A DNA stretch of 64,000 bases from Nymphaea colorata. Taxonomy: Eukaryota > Streptophyta > Magnoliopsida > Nymphaeales > Nymphaeaceae. Where the stretch lies: the NCBI RefSeq assembly GCF_008831285.2, contig NC_045144.1:20103716-20167715 (forward strand). Direction: 5' to 3'. Position 1 is the stretch's first letter, and the number at the start of each line of letters is the position of its first letter. Position numbers and translations under genes: made by a program. Of this stretch, positions 35,662-48,586 are shown piece after piece. Below the pieces are notes generated by a model that saw only the letters and a list, made by a program, of their open reading frames with translations, searched no databases and had not been told where the DNA came from.

Positions 35662-38090
35662 TTTTCTAATATATACAGCCATTTGAATGAATGGCAGATC
35701 CCTAAATTGAGTTGCGTGCAGCAGCAACCTACATGTGCACCGATACACCGATACCAGTGCGGTGAATATAACCAGGTTGGGCAGATCCCAGTGTCTGCAT
35801 ACCGCAATGAAACAAACACGTCTCCTTATCCCCTTTTTTCTCTCTGTTTTATTCAGAAGTGGCCACCTAGCATCACCGGTCCTTCTCATTGGACCACCCA
35901 TCGCCCCTCACATGGAGAAGAGTCAGAAGACCCAGCACCCCACCGTCATTGGTCTTCTCCGTGGCTGGCCTTCTCCATGAAGCTGTCTTCCCCTCAAGGC
36001 TCACACACACAGTCTTTCTCTCTATAGTGATCTTCCGTTTTCATGTTTTATTGGAAAGGGTTAGCACAGTATGTCTTTGATAAATTCCTGTTTAGGAATG
36101 TCTTTGAAGTTTGAATCCTGCAATTGCTGCCTACACGAGATTTGGGGAACTGATAGAATATTGCACTTAACTCGTTTGGTGAAATGCCTCACAAGGGTGT
36201 GGTCTCATAGAACTTGCAGATTGTGGGCTATGTGAAACGCAAGGATATGAATTCTGCAATGATTATATGAATGTGAGTGATCGTTTTTCAAGCAAGAAGA
36301 AACTTGTTTTCCAACCTCTCAACGTTTATTGGTTCCTTGTTTCAATGTTATTCAGGTGTTCTAACCCGGGCTGTTATTTTTTTCTATTTATTTTGGTTTT
36401 CTTAAAACCAAGAAGGTTGGACTTCGAAAATGGTAATAGGAGGAGGACTATATGTTATGAAAAGTCCTCATTTTCAAGTAAAAACATGCATTGATGGTGT
36501 ACAACTGCGTTCAAACATGGCTTTCTTCCGAGTTCTAACAATTAGCAAACTGTATAAACAGAAAAAGAGTGCTGATCGTGGTTCCTCGTCATCTTTTATG
36601 AGGACAAAAGTATGAATAATTACGTGGTATTATAGTCACGTGCTGATGAAATTTGGGCCTGAATAAGTTTTTACTTTATGTAAAGATTAATTAAGGGCCG
36701 TCAAACAGATAGTAGCTGATGTGATTTTGGGCCTTATGTTCGGAGGCCATTCAGTGTTTTGTCTTGAAACTGGGAGAACTAGAAAGTCCCAACTGATTTT
36801 CTTTTTATGGAGGAGAATTGAATTCACAGACTACGAGATGGAGATTTGTTGCCATTGCCTCAGCAAAGGAGGGCTTCGTTTCTAGCTATAATTTATCAAA
36901 GACAAGAAGAAGCCGTTGATTTTGGGAATTGCACGTCGAACACATTTTTCAGTTTTTTTCTTCATTTATTTGTTGAGAGAAACTATTCCGTCTCCATTTT
37001 TAGAACTCGGTTCATTTCAGTGTGCGTGAAATGGTGATTGAACGAATTCTTTTTTTCCTCTTCAGTTCCTTTCTTTCTTCATTTGTGGCTCTCTGATTCT
37101 GGAGGCCGAGGTGCTTCTATGGTTCTTTACCAGCTAGAGATTTTTATTTTGAATTCAAGAAGGCATGTGGTTTTATCTCAGTAGCTTAATGCCATTGCAG
37201 ATTTTCTGCTGTCAATTTCTTGTTTCACTTCGGCTGCTGTCTTACAATTTACCTCTGTATTTTCTTTTGGGTCCTTTGCTCAAAGGCTGAACTTGATACA
37301 AAATTGCATAACACAGTGATTGAGCTTAGCAATCTGATATTAATGTTCTATATCTGCTGCTTAAATGTCTTCTGCTTAAATGTACAAAATGGTGGAATAC
37401 TAGGCATAGGAAGAGGAAGAAGAAGAAGGTTACGAGGAGAAAAACGTAGAGAGAGAGAAAGCAAAGGAAAGGGTATTTTTATTGGCTAGTTTTTTTTACA
37501 TATTTTATTAGATATATGTTTTCTTTCATTTAATGTTGATTCTAGGTCTCTCGAATGTGTAATGAGAGGAAGAGGAAGAGTGAGTATTTTTGTTGGTTCA
37601 TATTTTTTTAATATACTTAAACAATTATCTTTTATTATTATAAGAGAATTTTAGGCCATCCTTGTGTAGAGAGAAGAGAAAGGAAGCGAGGGTTTTTATT
37701 AATTCATATGTTTTTTATTATTTTATCATGGTTTTTATTTATTACATATAAATTTTAAATAGTTTGTACGTGCAGAGAGAGAGAGAGAGAGAGACGAATA
37801 GAACCAACCAAAAACATATTTTAAATTTGTCTATCCAATGATTTGAACAGTCATACAAGTTGAACACGCTATCCAAGCAAACAAACATCAACATAATACT
37901 ACTTGTTCACATGGTCAAGAACTCCTTGTATTGTACTTGAAACAACTGTCTCAAGAACATGCGTTTCCGAGACACCTGTTACTACAACCAAACCGGTTAG
38001 CAACAAGAACAGTGTGAGTGTTATGTGAATATATATCAGAAATAAAGATTTACCCCAAACTTGTAGTAGATTTAATGTTTGTTTTAATGT
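34186..38090. other. Intergenic, no gene recognised
   Basis: Contents: a (CT)n(TA)n array at 35590-35660; a further copy of the GGTGCACCAATAC-type module near 35690-35885, where the equivalent block reads CATGTGCACCGATACACCG; and an inverted copy of the 1741-1830 stretch at about 35935-36035. The stretch at 36100-37500 has somewhat lower AT content and several frames of 60-90 codons, without any domain, splice pattern or initiation context that I can support. Purine-rich GAAGAAGAGG runs occur at 37400-37470 and 37560-37690. Confidence 0.45.
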
Positions 38091-38600
38091 TCTATAAAAC
38101 TGCCTCAATTTTTGTGGCACATTTATGAGACACACTCACAGTATGCCCTTTGACGGGGGCCATTTGGCAGTTCACAATAAAAGTCCAATCCCATTGGGAT
38201 TTTAGGTTCACATATGAATCTAAATCTTGATTTGCAAACCAAATCTTAACTGCATAACTACAACCTTCAAAATATATAAACAATGGATATGTGATATTTA
38301 AAACTAATTACGATCCAAATCTGATCCGATTAGATAAACTTAAATCTGAAGAATTTAAATTTGAATTCGATTGGATTTCCTAACTAACTATCAAGCTTTT
38401 TTTCTTTTCTATGTCTGATTTCTTTTGAAAAGTTCCTATCGGATATGCAATACGATACAAGACCGGATGCATGAACATCTATGGCGCAACACCCCACCCC
38501 ATTGATGTTACAGAATGACTGTGACACTGATTGGAGACTAGTGGACCATGTGCATCATCTGTCAGGTGGATGACAGTGGATCATTATGGAACTGACTACA
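38091..38600 (+). repeat. CRP promoter-side module with unoccupied CACTA target site
   Basis: It begins at TTCTATAAAACTGCCTCAAT, which carries a single TCT where the copies at 20786 and 31013 have element-TCT. It continues with GCCATTTGGCAGTTCACA, AAAACTAATTACGATCCAAA and a TTCCTATCGGATATGCAAT block as in the other modules. No TATAAATAG box or first exon follows. Confidence 0.6.
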
Positions 38601-41029
38601 ATTTGATGAGTATTCCTTTGTAGTAGGTCATGAACTAGATCAAAATTATTCTCAACGAATTCCTAAGAAGTGATCCAATTTCTAAAGACTCAAAGAAATA
38701 AACAAGTATTGTTAATTTCTTCATGCTCATTCTAAGTCCAAAGTATCATTTGAATAAATAAGAATCCACTCCCTTCCATGATTTCTTCTCCATATTGATG
38801 CGTATAGCATTACGTGGATGAAGCTTGCATCAAGGACTAACGCAGTGGAAGCAAATATAACAAGCGGGTAATAGATGAAGAAGGTAAGTATGTCGAGACA
38901 TGTTTGATTGTTTTCATCCATTAAAACTGAATAACATGTAATATCAATATTTGTGTTTATTTAATAAACTTCATGATATTTCACAAATAAAAAAAATGAA
39001 AACCTCAATATTCAGTTACACGCAACAAAAAAAACATGTAATTAATAGAAATTATCAGCTGATTCCACTAAGGTGACTCACTATGAGTTTGTCAGCTCTG
39101 CATTGTAGGGAGGAAAAGCATCAACGTTCCTTATAAAAGAGAAAAAAAAAAAAAAAAAAAAAAAAGAAGAAGAAAGAAACTGAGGAATTTTCTACTTTGT
39201 TTGAAAATCTGGGGGCTGCCCGTGCTTCTTCCTGGCACCCTCGGGCTACGCCCCCTGGATTCTATGGCTTAAGATGACTTTCTTTCTTACGTTAAGAAGA
39301 TTCTGCTTTTTGAAGAGATTTTCCAGCCAATCTGGAAAAATGGAGCTCAAAATTCGTTTTCACTAAAGATTACAAATCTAAAACTTTTTATTTCCATGAA
39401 AATGCTTATTCAATGAAAAAATAAATTAAGGTGGGGAGTTGCGCGGCGGACACTCAATAGGCTAAAAATAAAAAATTTTATGCTTCTTTATTAACTTCTC
39501 CCGCTCCTCTGTCTCAAAGGGCTACCAGCATCAGCAGTTTCTCTGATGATTTTATCTCTGCAGCAGGTCTCCCATTCTCCTGTCTGCCTCGAGGGCTCCC
39601 GACCAGCAATGGGCTACTGGCATTACACTTTTATCATTCTAAAACGAATACCGTTAAGTTATCTCCACAGTCGTGTCGATTGAAAAAAGGTGTGCGCACC
39701 TATGTTGTTGTTGCGAGCAAGATGCTCACGCTCTGTTATCACTGTTTGTTAGTTAGTGAAGGCTCACCCTCCCTTCCCTTCTATGTTAACACCAAATATT
39801 GTGCAAGAAAGCAAGTGCACAAATGTAGACGGCAGGCTGTAAAAGATAGAGAGTCGAGGTCCAACGTTCTTTAATATTTGGAAGAAATATTTGTTTAAAA
39901 TCCATTGTTGAAGAACTGCGGGATCCTAATTATTTCCTCCCTTTCCTTTTCTTTTCTAAAAATAATATTTCTGGTGGGCAGTCTGTCTTTCTGTTAGGTG
40001 CTGAATGAACAAATACTGTTCTAGATAAATTATGTATGCTTCATGTTTGACAGAGGGAAAAAATCTGACTTTTTTATTTTCATTTTAACAAAGCATTCAG
40101 CAACCGATTGGTCCCTATGGCGAGCTGGGTCATAATAATGATGTCGGGTGTCTGACTAACCCAGTCCTGCCCACACAAACCCACAGAGATATTTATTTGC
40201 ATATTAATCATCTCTTACAGCCCAATTTGCTTATTTGCACATGTATTAGCATCCGTTAACATACTTTGCTTTTCAACCGCATTAGTGGTTGAGTTAATCC
40301 ATGCATGATTAATAGTCCATCTTTCGTACACTAAACCAACGCGCAGTGCATTGACTCCTAGTCAAGCCGCCATTTGTGGTTGTAATTCAATCTCATTCTT
40401 CGATTAATTTTGAGCCTTTCATAGACTCCTATCTCAATGCATGCACAGTATGATTAGTGTCTCATAGAAAAAAATTTCTAGCTCCACCCATCTCCTCACC
40501 AAAAGCATGAAGCAGCGAGAGGCCACTATATGTGAAGCAATGGCAGTGGGCTGGAGGTTTTGGCTCCCCAACTCACTGGAGACTCACATAAAAAAGAGTA
40601 TTTAGGTGAGCTGCAACCCATCTCAACGCCACCATACAAGCATAGAGGCCGGGCGTGGGCATTGTGGGGGTAATTGCCGATACAAACCAATATAAAAAAA
40701 AAAATGTTTACTTTCATATTTATATTTTAGAATAATTTTTTCATTTATGTATTGATACTCCTCAAAAACTTAAAATTTTATAAGTAGTGTCAGGCCTCAA
40801 CAGATTGCTTTGGCCCCACCCTTCCCACCCTGCATGCCCTGTCAGCAAAAATTACAGCCCACAGGCAACAGATTAAACTTCTCCTTTCGCCTACCAATAA
40901 AGAATATTTCTAAAGGAGAGGATAAGAATAATGAAACTAGTGATCTTCGCCTGAAGACGCTCACTGTTGCAGGATTAATGTTCATAGCTTTGATTTGAAA
41001 AGGATTGTTGTAACTATAGCAGCCTGTTT
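38601..41029. other. Intergenic, no gene recognised
   Basis: AT-rich sequence with a poly(A) run at about 39141-39165. Short frames of 60-65 codons on both strands show no recognisable domain. A fragment near 40740-40830 resembles the short dispersed GGCCCC...AAATTTT repeat listed at 28880. Confidence 0.4.
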
Positions 41030-42310
41030 GGATGGAGGGAAATCATGTTTGGCTGGAGGGAAAGCAAAGGGAGAAAAAAAGGGAAAGAGAAGTCAATCCT
41101 GTGTTTTGTTTTGTTGGTTAATTGAGAAGGAGAAGAATGAAAAATAAATAAAAATAAAAATAAAAACATGTTTGGTTATAAAGAAAATTTAACAAAGAGT
41201 AGAAAATGAAAAGAAAATGATAACTCAATGTAAATCCAAGAGCAGACTGTGACTGAGACTAAGATCAAACCCATTAAGTTGAAAAAGGTGAGACAGAAAC
41301 CATTGAGCTTAGAAGATCTTAAAGAACACAAGTTTTCCACTTAGGCAATTGAGGGATTATATCACTTACAAAGCTACTCCGTCTCCTATTGAGAACCGGA
41401 TGTCACTCAAAAACTTCTAAGCCGTATGCTACCTTTTTAACTACAATGGAGAAAGAGCAACTTAGAAACTGAAACCAAATGAGATGATGGACACTAATGA
41501 AAACCACACCAGGGAGGATAAACAGGAAGCATTGACTGCCATATCCATTAACGAAGACCAACTTAGAAACTGAAGGCTGAATCTCTCGAAGAACAAGCAA
41601 AGATAATCCTCTCATGTGGTATTTTTCAATCACGTCGTTTTTTTTCTTGTTTTCCAAATTGATGCCCATTGGTAGGTTTTACAAACCATGCATCGCCAAC
41701 CAACTTACACTGACTATATCATTGCTCCTGATAAAATGCGCTAGATCTCTTTAGTGTTCATACAAATTAAATTGATTATTTACTTTAGCTTTAGTAGATT
41801 AATTAATTATTTATTCACGATATCCAAGTTATGTTTTATGTATTGCTGTTGAAAATCACTTTTCGTGAAACAAATAAGTTAGTTTGGATTGATTAATTTA
41901 TATTACAAAAAATTTGAGTTTAAACCCTTTGAACCTCAAAAACTTTCATCTAGATTTGTGTTTGGAACCAAATACTAATCCAATTTCATATCAAAAACTT
42001 TCGCCTTAACTGAAATCGTTGAGATCCATATATATCCAACAAAAGGAATAATAAAATTTTCATACATTTTCAATTTTTCATATATTTTTCAAAAATAATT
42101 ATAGATTCACGTTTAATTAAGTTTTGAACGAATAACAAATCCACACTCAAGTTTTGGGGTTATTTGCCCCCGCCCCCACCTTCAATTTCTTTTTCAACTT
42201 TACACATAAATTTTAAAAAATTTCATATATCCTATATAAAAAGTTTGTAAAATAACAGTACCTATCAAAATTTTGAAACTATAATAAAAATTTCTGGCTT
42301 TGCCTCCGCT
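41030..42310. repeat. Third copy of CRP 3'-side flanking block
   Basis: The stretch at 41060-41600 matches 27870-28330, and 41620-42160 matches 11890-12430 and 28500-28870 (TTTTCAATCACGTC, CAACTTACACTGACTATATC, GAGATCCATATATATCC, GAACGAATAACAAATCCACA). Neither a CRP exon 2 nor its 3' UTR is found next to it. The minus-strand 88-codon frame at 41403-41669 is part of this repeat and shares its middle with a repeat fragment near 45145, so it is not counted as a gene. Confidence 0.6.
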
Positions 42311-42531
42311 TCAATTCTTCATCAATATTTTCAAAGAGCTGCTCCTTCTTTACAAGTATTAAAATAATAAATCAAAATAGGCGTTTCCCCTCTCCAAACA
42401 AATTTTCTTTTAAAAAATAACAAAAAATTCAAAAAAAAAATGAAGGAAACCACTGTCTCCCTCCCTGTAGTCCGGGCAGCTGCTAACGGTCGACACTTAA
42501 AATGCTGCTTTTATATATATATATATATATG

Positions 42532-42660
42532 TTCACTTAATTAAGTTTTACATGACATTAAGAGACATCAAAGCATAACCTTCCATCTTTTATATTATAG
42601 TCGCTTAACTAAGCTTTACCTGACATTAAGAGACATCAAAGCATAACCTTCCATCTTTTA
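42532..42660 (+). repeat. Two tandem copies of a ~68-bp unit
   Basis: The unit contains ACATTAAGAGACATCAAAGC and ATAACCTTCCATCTTTTA, both repeated exactly. A similar two-copy tandem duplication (GGATCGTG...AACTAAGATTAC...ATCCAACATGAT) is at 43139-43250. Confidence 0.8.
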
Positions 42661-42712
42661 ATCGGATGATTCTGGTTTCATTTTTTTTTTTTTAACTTTT
42701 TTATTTTCTTTT

Positions 42713-42962
42713 ACGTTATGTTTGGATGAAGGGAAAGAGATGGAAAGGAATTGATAGAAGTGAAAGGAAATGAAAAAAAAGGAAGGGAATAGGGAGGGAA
42801 ATGAGATGAAAGGAAGAGGGAGAGGAGATGAAAGGAAGCCGAATACACATCTATTTCTTTCCCTTTCAAACTCTCTATTTTCAAAAGGATTGAAATTACA
42901 TTAAAAAATCATTTCTATTCCATTATTTTCTTTTTATTTCCTTTACATCCAAACACAGTTAT
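42713..42962. mobile_element. Possible MITE
   Basis: The ends TGTTTGGATGAAGGGAAAG (42719) and CTTTACATCCAAACACAG (42943) are inverted repeats of each other over about 15 bp. The roughly 245-bp interior is purine-rich in the left half and pyrimidine-rich in the right half, so it would fold on itself. GTTA precedes and follows it. No superfamily assignment is safe. Confidence 0.4.
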
Positions 42963-44065
42963 TAGTTCTCATTTTCTTTCCCTCTATATTAATTAGTCAT
43001 TTAAGCACAGGAAAAACTTTTTTTTCCATTTTTTTCTCTCTTTTCTTGAAATTAAAAAAAAAAAAGAGAAGGGGGATTTGTCCCCCCAAACCCATCCCAT
43101 CGGGGGTAGTAGCAACCTCCTCCCCATTTGTCATTTTGATGGATCGTGAGAGGGATTAACTAAGATTACTAATCCAACATGATGAACAGTTAAGAACTGG
43201 ATCGTGGGAAAGGTTAACTAGGATTACCGATCCAACATGATCAACAATTAAGAGCTTCTTAGTAACACAAATTGATAATAATCTTGCCATGTTTGATGTA
43301 GCAGTCCAACAGACCAGATCGGCTTTAAAAAATTTCTTCTGAAGCCTTTTCTTTTAAACCCTCTTCTGTCATGATATGCAACTGCCAAACCAGTAATAGT
43401 TTCCTTCTACCGCTTCGCATACATATAGACAAAGAATCAAAATAGTTTTTGAAATCTTTTTATGAAAAGGAAACTAGCATACACTACTTATATTTTTTTT
43501 ATAAAAAAAAAGTCCTTTTTGACATTAGAAAATATGTTGCCAATTATCACAAGAAATATATTTTGGTAATGTAGGTTGAGAATATCACATTCCCGTTAAG
43601 AACGTTTCATATATGTTTTGTCGATAAAATTAAAGACAATATTTTCGAAATATCAGCGGTATTTATGTCTATGGTATCTGCGTGTATTTTATCCGATGTT
43701 GATGCAAGTAGCTATTTTCTCTCCGAGATGCCTAATTCTTTTTTTTTTTTTCCCCTTTAAACTCCAAGAAACTTCGCATTCAAACTCTTGGTAAGGGCAA
43801 AATAATAAGTCTGTGAAACATTTTTCAAAGTTAAAAACATTAAACTCTTGAAGTCGTGAGGACCGGATTCCAACTTGAGGGTTGCATTGCCTGCTACACA
43901 TGCGCTATCCCAATTTAGAATTTGTAGTTCTTAGGGTTTTATCTGTGAAGGATCCTAGTGATATTGCTTATTATGAAAACCTTTATTAGTCACAAATATA
44001 GGTCTTAATTACAGTTTTATATATGAGGTTCTTTTTGGGTATTAACAAAAAATTTTGCTATCTCG

Positions 44066-44205
<140 letters not shown>

Positions 44206-45356
44206 TCTCCTCAGATCAGGAGAAAGTTATTGAGGTCCAAACGATACCCAAATATGAAGTTGGGCTTGTATTTCGTTCCGAACACAAATTTAGATAAAAA
44301 AATTTGAGGTTCAAAAGCAACGCGAGTTTTATGTGCCACCTTATGTACATAACAAGCCTAAGACATGGGTAGATTCTATTACAAATATGCATATTTATTT
44401 TAATGACCTAATATGACACATGCCTATTATTTCATATAATATATGAGATAATGACAAGAGGTGGTGTAAGATAATGACTATAAGATAACGATATGACTTA
44501 TGAGCGAGACAAAAAAATTAAAGATGCTTCTTTGTCATTTAAAGAGGAGGTATATTGATTATAACGATCTGCATATACGGGCTCACAATCATTAGGTCTG
44601 AACTTTATCAAATCTTAAAACATTTTTTTTGTCCCTAAAAAAAGTTCTCTTTTTCTTTTAACTAGAGGTATTTTTCTTCATTATTATATTGGCACCCAAA
44701 AATTTCCTCAGACTTAACCTGCTTCAGTTTGTAAAGACTAAAACGAGTCCTCTAAATTTCCTTTTTCCAAAAAAAGTGGCAACAAATGGAAAGGCCTTCT
44801 CACAAAAATTATCAACTATGCGGACATATAAATATATGTTCAACTCTTAAGCTTGTTTAAATTATTCAAATTAATATAATTAATTAATCGGCCAAAAGTC
44901 GTGATTTGCTTGGCGAAAAAATTATTTTAATTAGTAATATATATAACATAACTTCAATATCGAGAACAAATCATCAATCCGCTAAAGCTAAAGCAAATAA
45001 TTAAAGTTGATTCGGGTGGGAAATAAGAAAGAAAGAGATCTAATGCGTTTTTATAATTACTTTTTCTTCAAAGGGATCTCCACTTTACGATCATGTGTTC
45101 ATGGAAGATTATGTCATATTTTCTCGTTTCTCCATAGTCCTCTTCATTCACACATATGGCAGTCAATGCTTCTTCTTTATCCTTCCTGATGTGGTTTCCA
45201 TTAACGCTCATATAATGGCATTTTACTCCGTCTCCCTCGTGAATGTACCAAGACTACTGCCATTAGCGGTTCAACAAGAAGGAGAAAGGGGAGAAGCAAT
45301 GGAGGTGGGGTGGAGCAGCGGCACCAGGCGGTGGTGCTCCGCCACCCGAACCGCCG

Positions 45357-45605
45357 ATGGGGTTGAAATTAATGATGGGTTCCCTTTATTGTGGTAGCAT
45401 GCTATCCTTTGTCGCTGGAATTTTTCTGCTGGCCCTGTCGTTCATGATTAGGAGTCCCTTCCCTCGCGTATTTGACGCGGTCATCTGGCTCTCTCTCTCA
45501 ATCCTCCTCATCAGCTGCTTGGTTTTGTGCCAAGCCCTCAGCGCCCATCGCTTACGTCAAGTCGCCTCCGTCCCGGACGAAAACGAGCAGCCGCAGCAAC
45601 CATAA
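45357..45605 (+). CDS. TM1: small two-span membrane protein, possibly broken
   Basis: 82 residues. Membrane spans are at about 9-31 and 40-61, separated by a short loop with IRSPFPR, followed by a polar Gln-rich end (ENEQPQQP). It is the first of four same-strand two-span frames (TM1-TM4). The DNA upstream of the ATG (CAACAAGAAGGAGAAAGGGG...GGTGGTGCTCCGCCACCC) aligns with the N-terminal coding region of TM4. Here it has no usable ATG in frame, and a 1-nt shift separates ATGGAGGTGGGG from GGTGGTGCTCCG. The gene may therefore start late at 45357 or may be a pseudogene. After the TAA, GATCAGCAGCAGCAG continues in frame, like the DQQQQ end of TM3. The family is not recognised. Confidence 0.42.
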   Translation: MGLKLMMGSLYCGSMLSFVAGIFLLALSFMIRSPFPRVFDAVIWLSLSILLISCLVLCQALSAHRLRQVASVPDENEQPQQP

Positions 45606-47781
45606 GATCAGCAGCAGCAGTAAGACTCTGCGCTAGATCGACCATGGCCATTACCCAGTACCAACTAATCAGTTTGCCAGAACTATCAACCATGTCAGCG
45701 TCTAGTTCTTTTTTTATCAATTATTCTTATGAGCTTCTTTACCGCATGATCATATCAACCCTGTCCATCATCCTCTACATGTTTCTTCCCTCTTTTTTTC
45801 CGTGTATAACTAAATTTTCTTTTAGGTTGAGTAATGTGGACGATAATTTTTATATTGGTTATAAAATAATTTATGTACATTAAAAACTTGTGTACATGGA
45901 GATCACATCTACCTACTTGGTTTTATTTTAAAAAAACACACTCCAAATTTTTTTGCAGTTTACTTCAAAACCATTATTTCCTTTATTTATTTCTAAACTC
46001 ATCATCAAGACCATTGAAATGTTGTCATTCCATTAATCGGTAGTTTAACCATATTCTTACTCAAGGGATGGATTGGATGGTTTGGTCTTGGTTGAAGTAT
46101 GAATTTGAGAAACATGAAAAACGGAGGATGGATTTATAATTTTGCCAATTACCATACCGTTGTTAGATAAGGTATTTAGGGCGGGGCAAGATTGTTTTCT
46201 TTGTCCTAAGAGTGGTTAAGCACTTTTCTTTGATGGTGAAAGTTCAATTCAAATTTAACATATCCAGAAAGCATATATCTTGTGCCGAACAAATTAAACT
46301 AATTACATGCACTTAAGGGTGGGCAATGGGCCGAGTACCGGATAATTAGTTGGATACTCATGGGCTGGGACTGGTTATTTAATACTTGGACTAGATCAAT
46401 TAAAAAATTGGTGGGGCTCGGTTGATCCGAATTTGGTAATAGGGGCCCGACTCGGCCGAATATATATATATATATATATATTCTTTCTAATTTTTTATTC
46501 TCTCTCTTACACACACTATGTACATATCTTCTTTGGAATACGATACTAGAAAACGGCGCAGGTAGGAACTCTTAGTTTTGTGCCAACGACTCTAATTTGA
46601 CTGAATCAGTTGTGAATCAATAAAAAATAATGGAAAACTCTTTTTCAAAAAATGAAAGAACGCAAAAGAATAACAATGAAAATGCTCAAAGTATTAAAAA
46701 AAAATTGATACATGGAACCTGTTCCTGTTAATTTAAAATGCTTCGATGAAATAAAACTTTGTAGCAAGAAAAAACTTACTCAAACTATGTCCAGGTCAGC
46801 ACATAACAACAAGGACTTTATACAGTAATTATATGATGATATTCAGTGACGGCACGTCAGATGTAATTAACATCATGTCAAGGATCTATTAGTAACAAAT
46901 ATTATTCGTCACCGAATGTCATCATCAGTCACATGTTCTGACAATCTGGCTTCTTCAGTGTCCAGGCGTCCAGATGGAAGGGGATTACTTGAAACAATTA
47001 TAAAATACCATTCACCGACCAAAAGTGGTGAAGTGAACCCGGTTATATACACCACCTACGAGTAGAGGTGTAGATAGTTGCCACACCTGTTCCGCCAAAA
47101 AAACCTGTTATTTTTATTTTGTTGCTTTAAATTATTTACTCGTTTATATATAGTGGTGCCCTAAAACATTGAGAGTCACAGAATTAGTGTCCTCTGCCCA
47201 AAATTCTTGGCTACACCATTGCAATCAGAGCTTATGACCAGGCAACTATGTCACTAAATATCATTGGTGACAGAAAACACTCATCTGGTCTGGACTCAGC
47301 ATAAAAATTGTATCACAGGTGTCCTTTTTAACATTAATCTTGACCTCATATACATCATGCATTCTTTTGAGTTCATCCCTAAAGGGTTTGATGGAATGAA
47401 CGAAAATGGGTCGACAGACAGTTTTTGTGGCATAAGCTCTTTATGTAGTAAAAGGAGCGATGACACTGATATGTAAATTGAAGATCTTAGGTGGAAAAAA
47501 GAGAAGAAAAAAGAGAAGAGGAGATTTTGGCTTTCACTCGTCTCGTTTCTTTTGTTAACCTAGAAAAAAAAAATGACTAAACGACGAGCATCATAGCTAT
47601 CTCATAAACTAGAAGCATCATTATGCAATATTGATCATGTAACATGAAATTCAACTGCTGATCATGCAACATGTTACGTATACACATGAACCACAAATAA
47701 TTAATATATGAGTGAGTGCTATAAGAGCTTCAAAAAGCGTATACATGCACGGGAAATTACAAGAGCTCTTCATGAACAATA

Positions 47782-47820
<39 letters not shown>

Positions 47821-48059
47821 CACTATATATATATATATCACTGGTACATATACATGAGATAACGTACGGAATGCTGTTGAACAAGATCTCCACAAAACGT
47901 TGGCAGCTCTAGAATTAGCAGGACGCGACATGGCACCTTTGCATCGGTTCAATGGAGCGCATCGGTTTGGCATTGATTCGGTTTGAGTCATGAGCCAATT
48001 TAAGCTAATTCACACCGTCCCAGTTTAACCTGTCATGCAATGTGTCTATACGTACCTCC

Positions 48060-48108
<49 letters not shown>

Positions 48109-48187
48109 GTTCTTTGGCTTGTCTCGCACTGGTGCACCAAGAAGGCCGCCATTAGAGATTAATTCAAGCAAGAAGAGGAAGAAGAAG
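45606..48187. other. Intergenic, no gene recognised
   Basis: Contains a GGCCCGA/GGGCCGAG dispersed repeat with (AT)n (46315-46480), AT-rich sequence, (AT)n at 47785-47840 and a (TC)n tract at 48060-48102 that probably lies in the TM2 leader or promoter. The 118-codon frame at 45527 overlaps TM1 out of frame and its 3' flank. Confidence 0.45.
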
Positions 48188-48394
48188 ATGCCAACTATGA
48201 ACGACCACAGGTTTAACATGGTGATGGTTGGTTTCCTGTTATTCTTCAGCGTGCTCTTTGTGGCAGTGATGTCGTTCGCGCTCGATTTCCATCCGGCCGA
48301 AGCCAGATGGACCATCTGGTCTGCCTCAATTTCCATGTACCTCAGCGTCCTTGCAGTTGCCGCTGTCTTCTATCTTTGCCCCACCTTTGTTTAG
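48188..48394 (+). CDS. TM2: small two-span membrane protein, tail interrupted by TAG codons
   Basis: 68 residues from ATG at 48188 to TAG at 48392. Spans are at about 11-32 and 42-64, with a loop containing DFHPAEAR. The start is chosen because the frame upstream is simple-repeat DNA and Lys-rich. The reading frame continues past the TAG for 82 further codons to a TAA at 48638, interrupted by only one more TAG (48470). The extension is Gln/Pro-rich and built from 13-codon repeats, like the Gln-rich tails of TM1 and TM3. Either the gene recently lost its tail or it is a pseudogene. Stop-codon readthrough is possible but unproven. The family is unrecognised. Confidence 0.45.
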   Translation: MPTMNDHRFNMVMVGFLLFFSVLFVAVMSFALDFHPAEARWTIWSASISMYLSVLAVAAVFYLCPTFV

Positions 48395-48430
48395 CTGCAG
48401 CTTCTACGGCAAGAACAACAAGCCCAGAGG

Positions 48431-48586
48431 CAGCAAGAACAACCGCAACCTAATCAAGAAGCCCAGAGGTAGCAAGAACAACCGCAACCTAATCAAGAAG
48501 CCCAGAGGCAGCAAGAACAACCGCAACCTAATCAAGAAGCCCAGAGGCAGCAAGAACAACCGCAACCTGATCAAGAACGCCAGCAT
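48431..48586 (+). repeat. Four tandem 39-bp units in TM2 tail
   Basis: Each unit is 13 codons in the TM2 frame, reading QQEQPQPNQEAQR in the consensus. The second unit begins TAG instead of CAG. The fourth has GAT for AAT and diverges at its end. The unit length, a multiple of three, and the family-wide Gln-rich tails suggest the array arose while it was being translated. Confidence 0.85.

Noticed and set aside
41403-41669. 88-codon minus-strand frame
   Set aside because: It lies inside a duplicated noncoding block; related DNA at 28.3 and 45.1 kb does not keep the frame.
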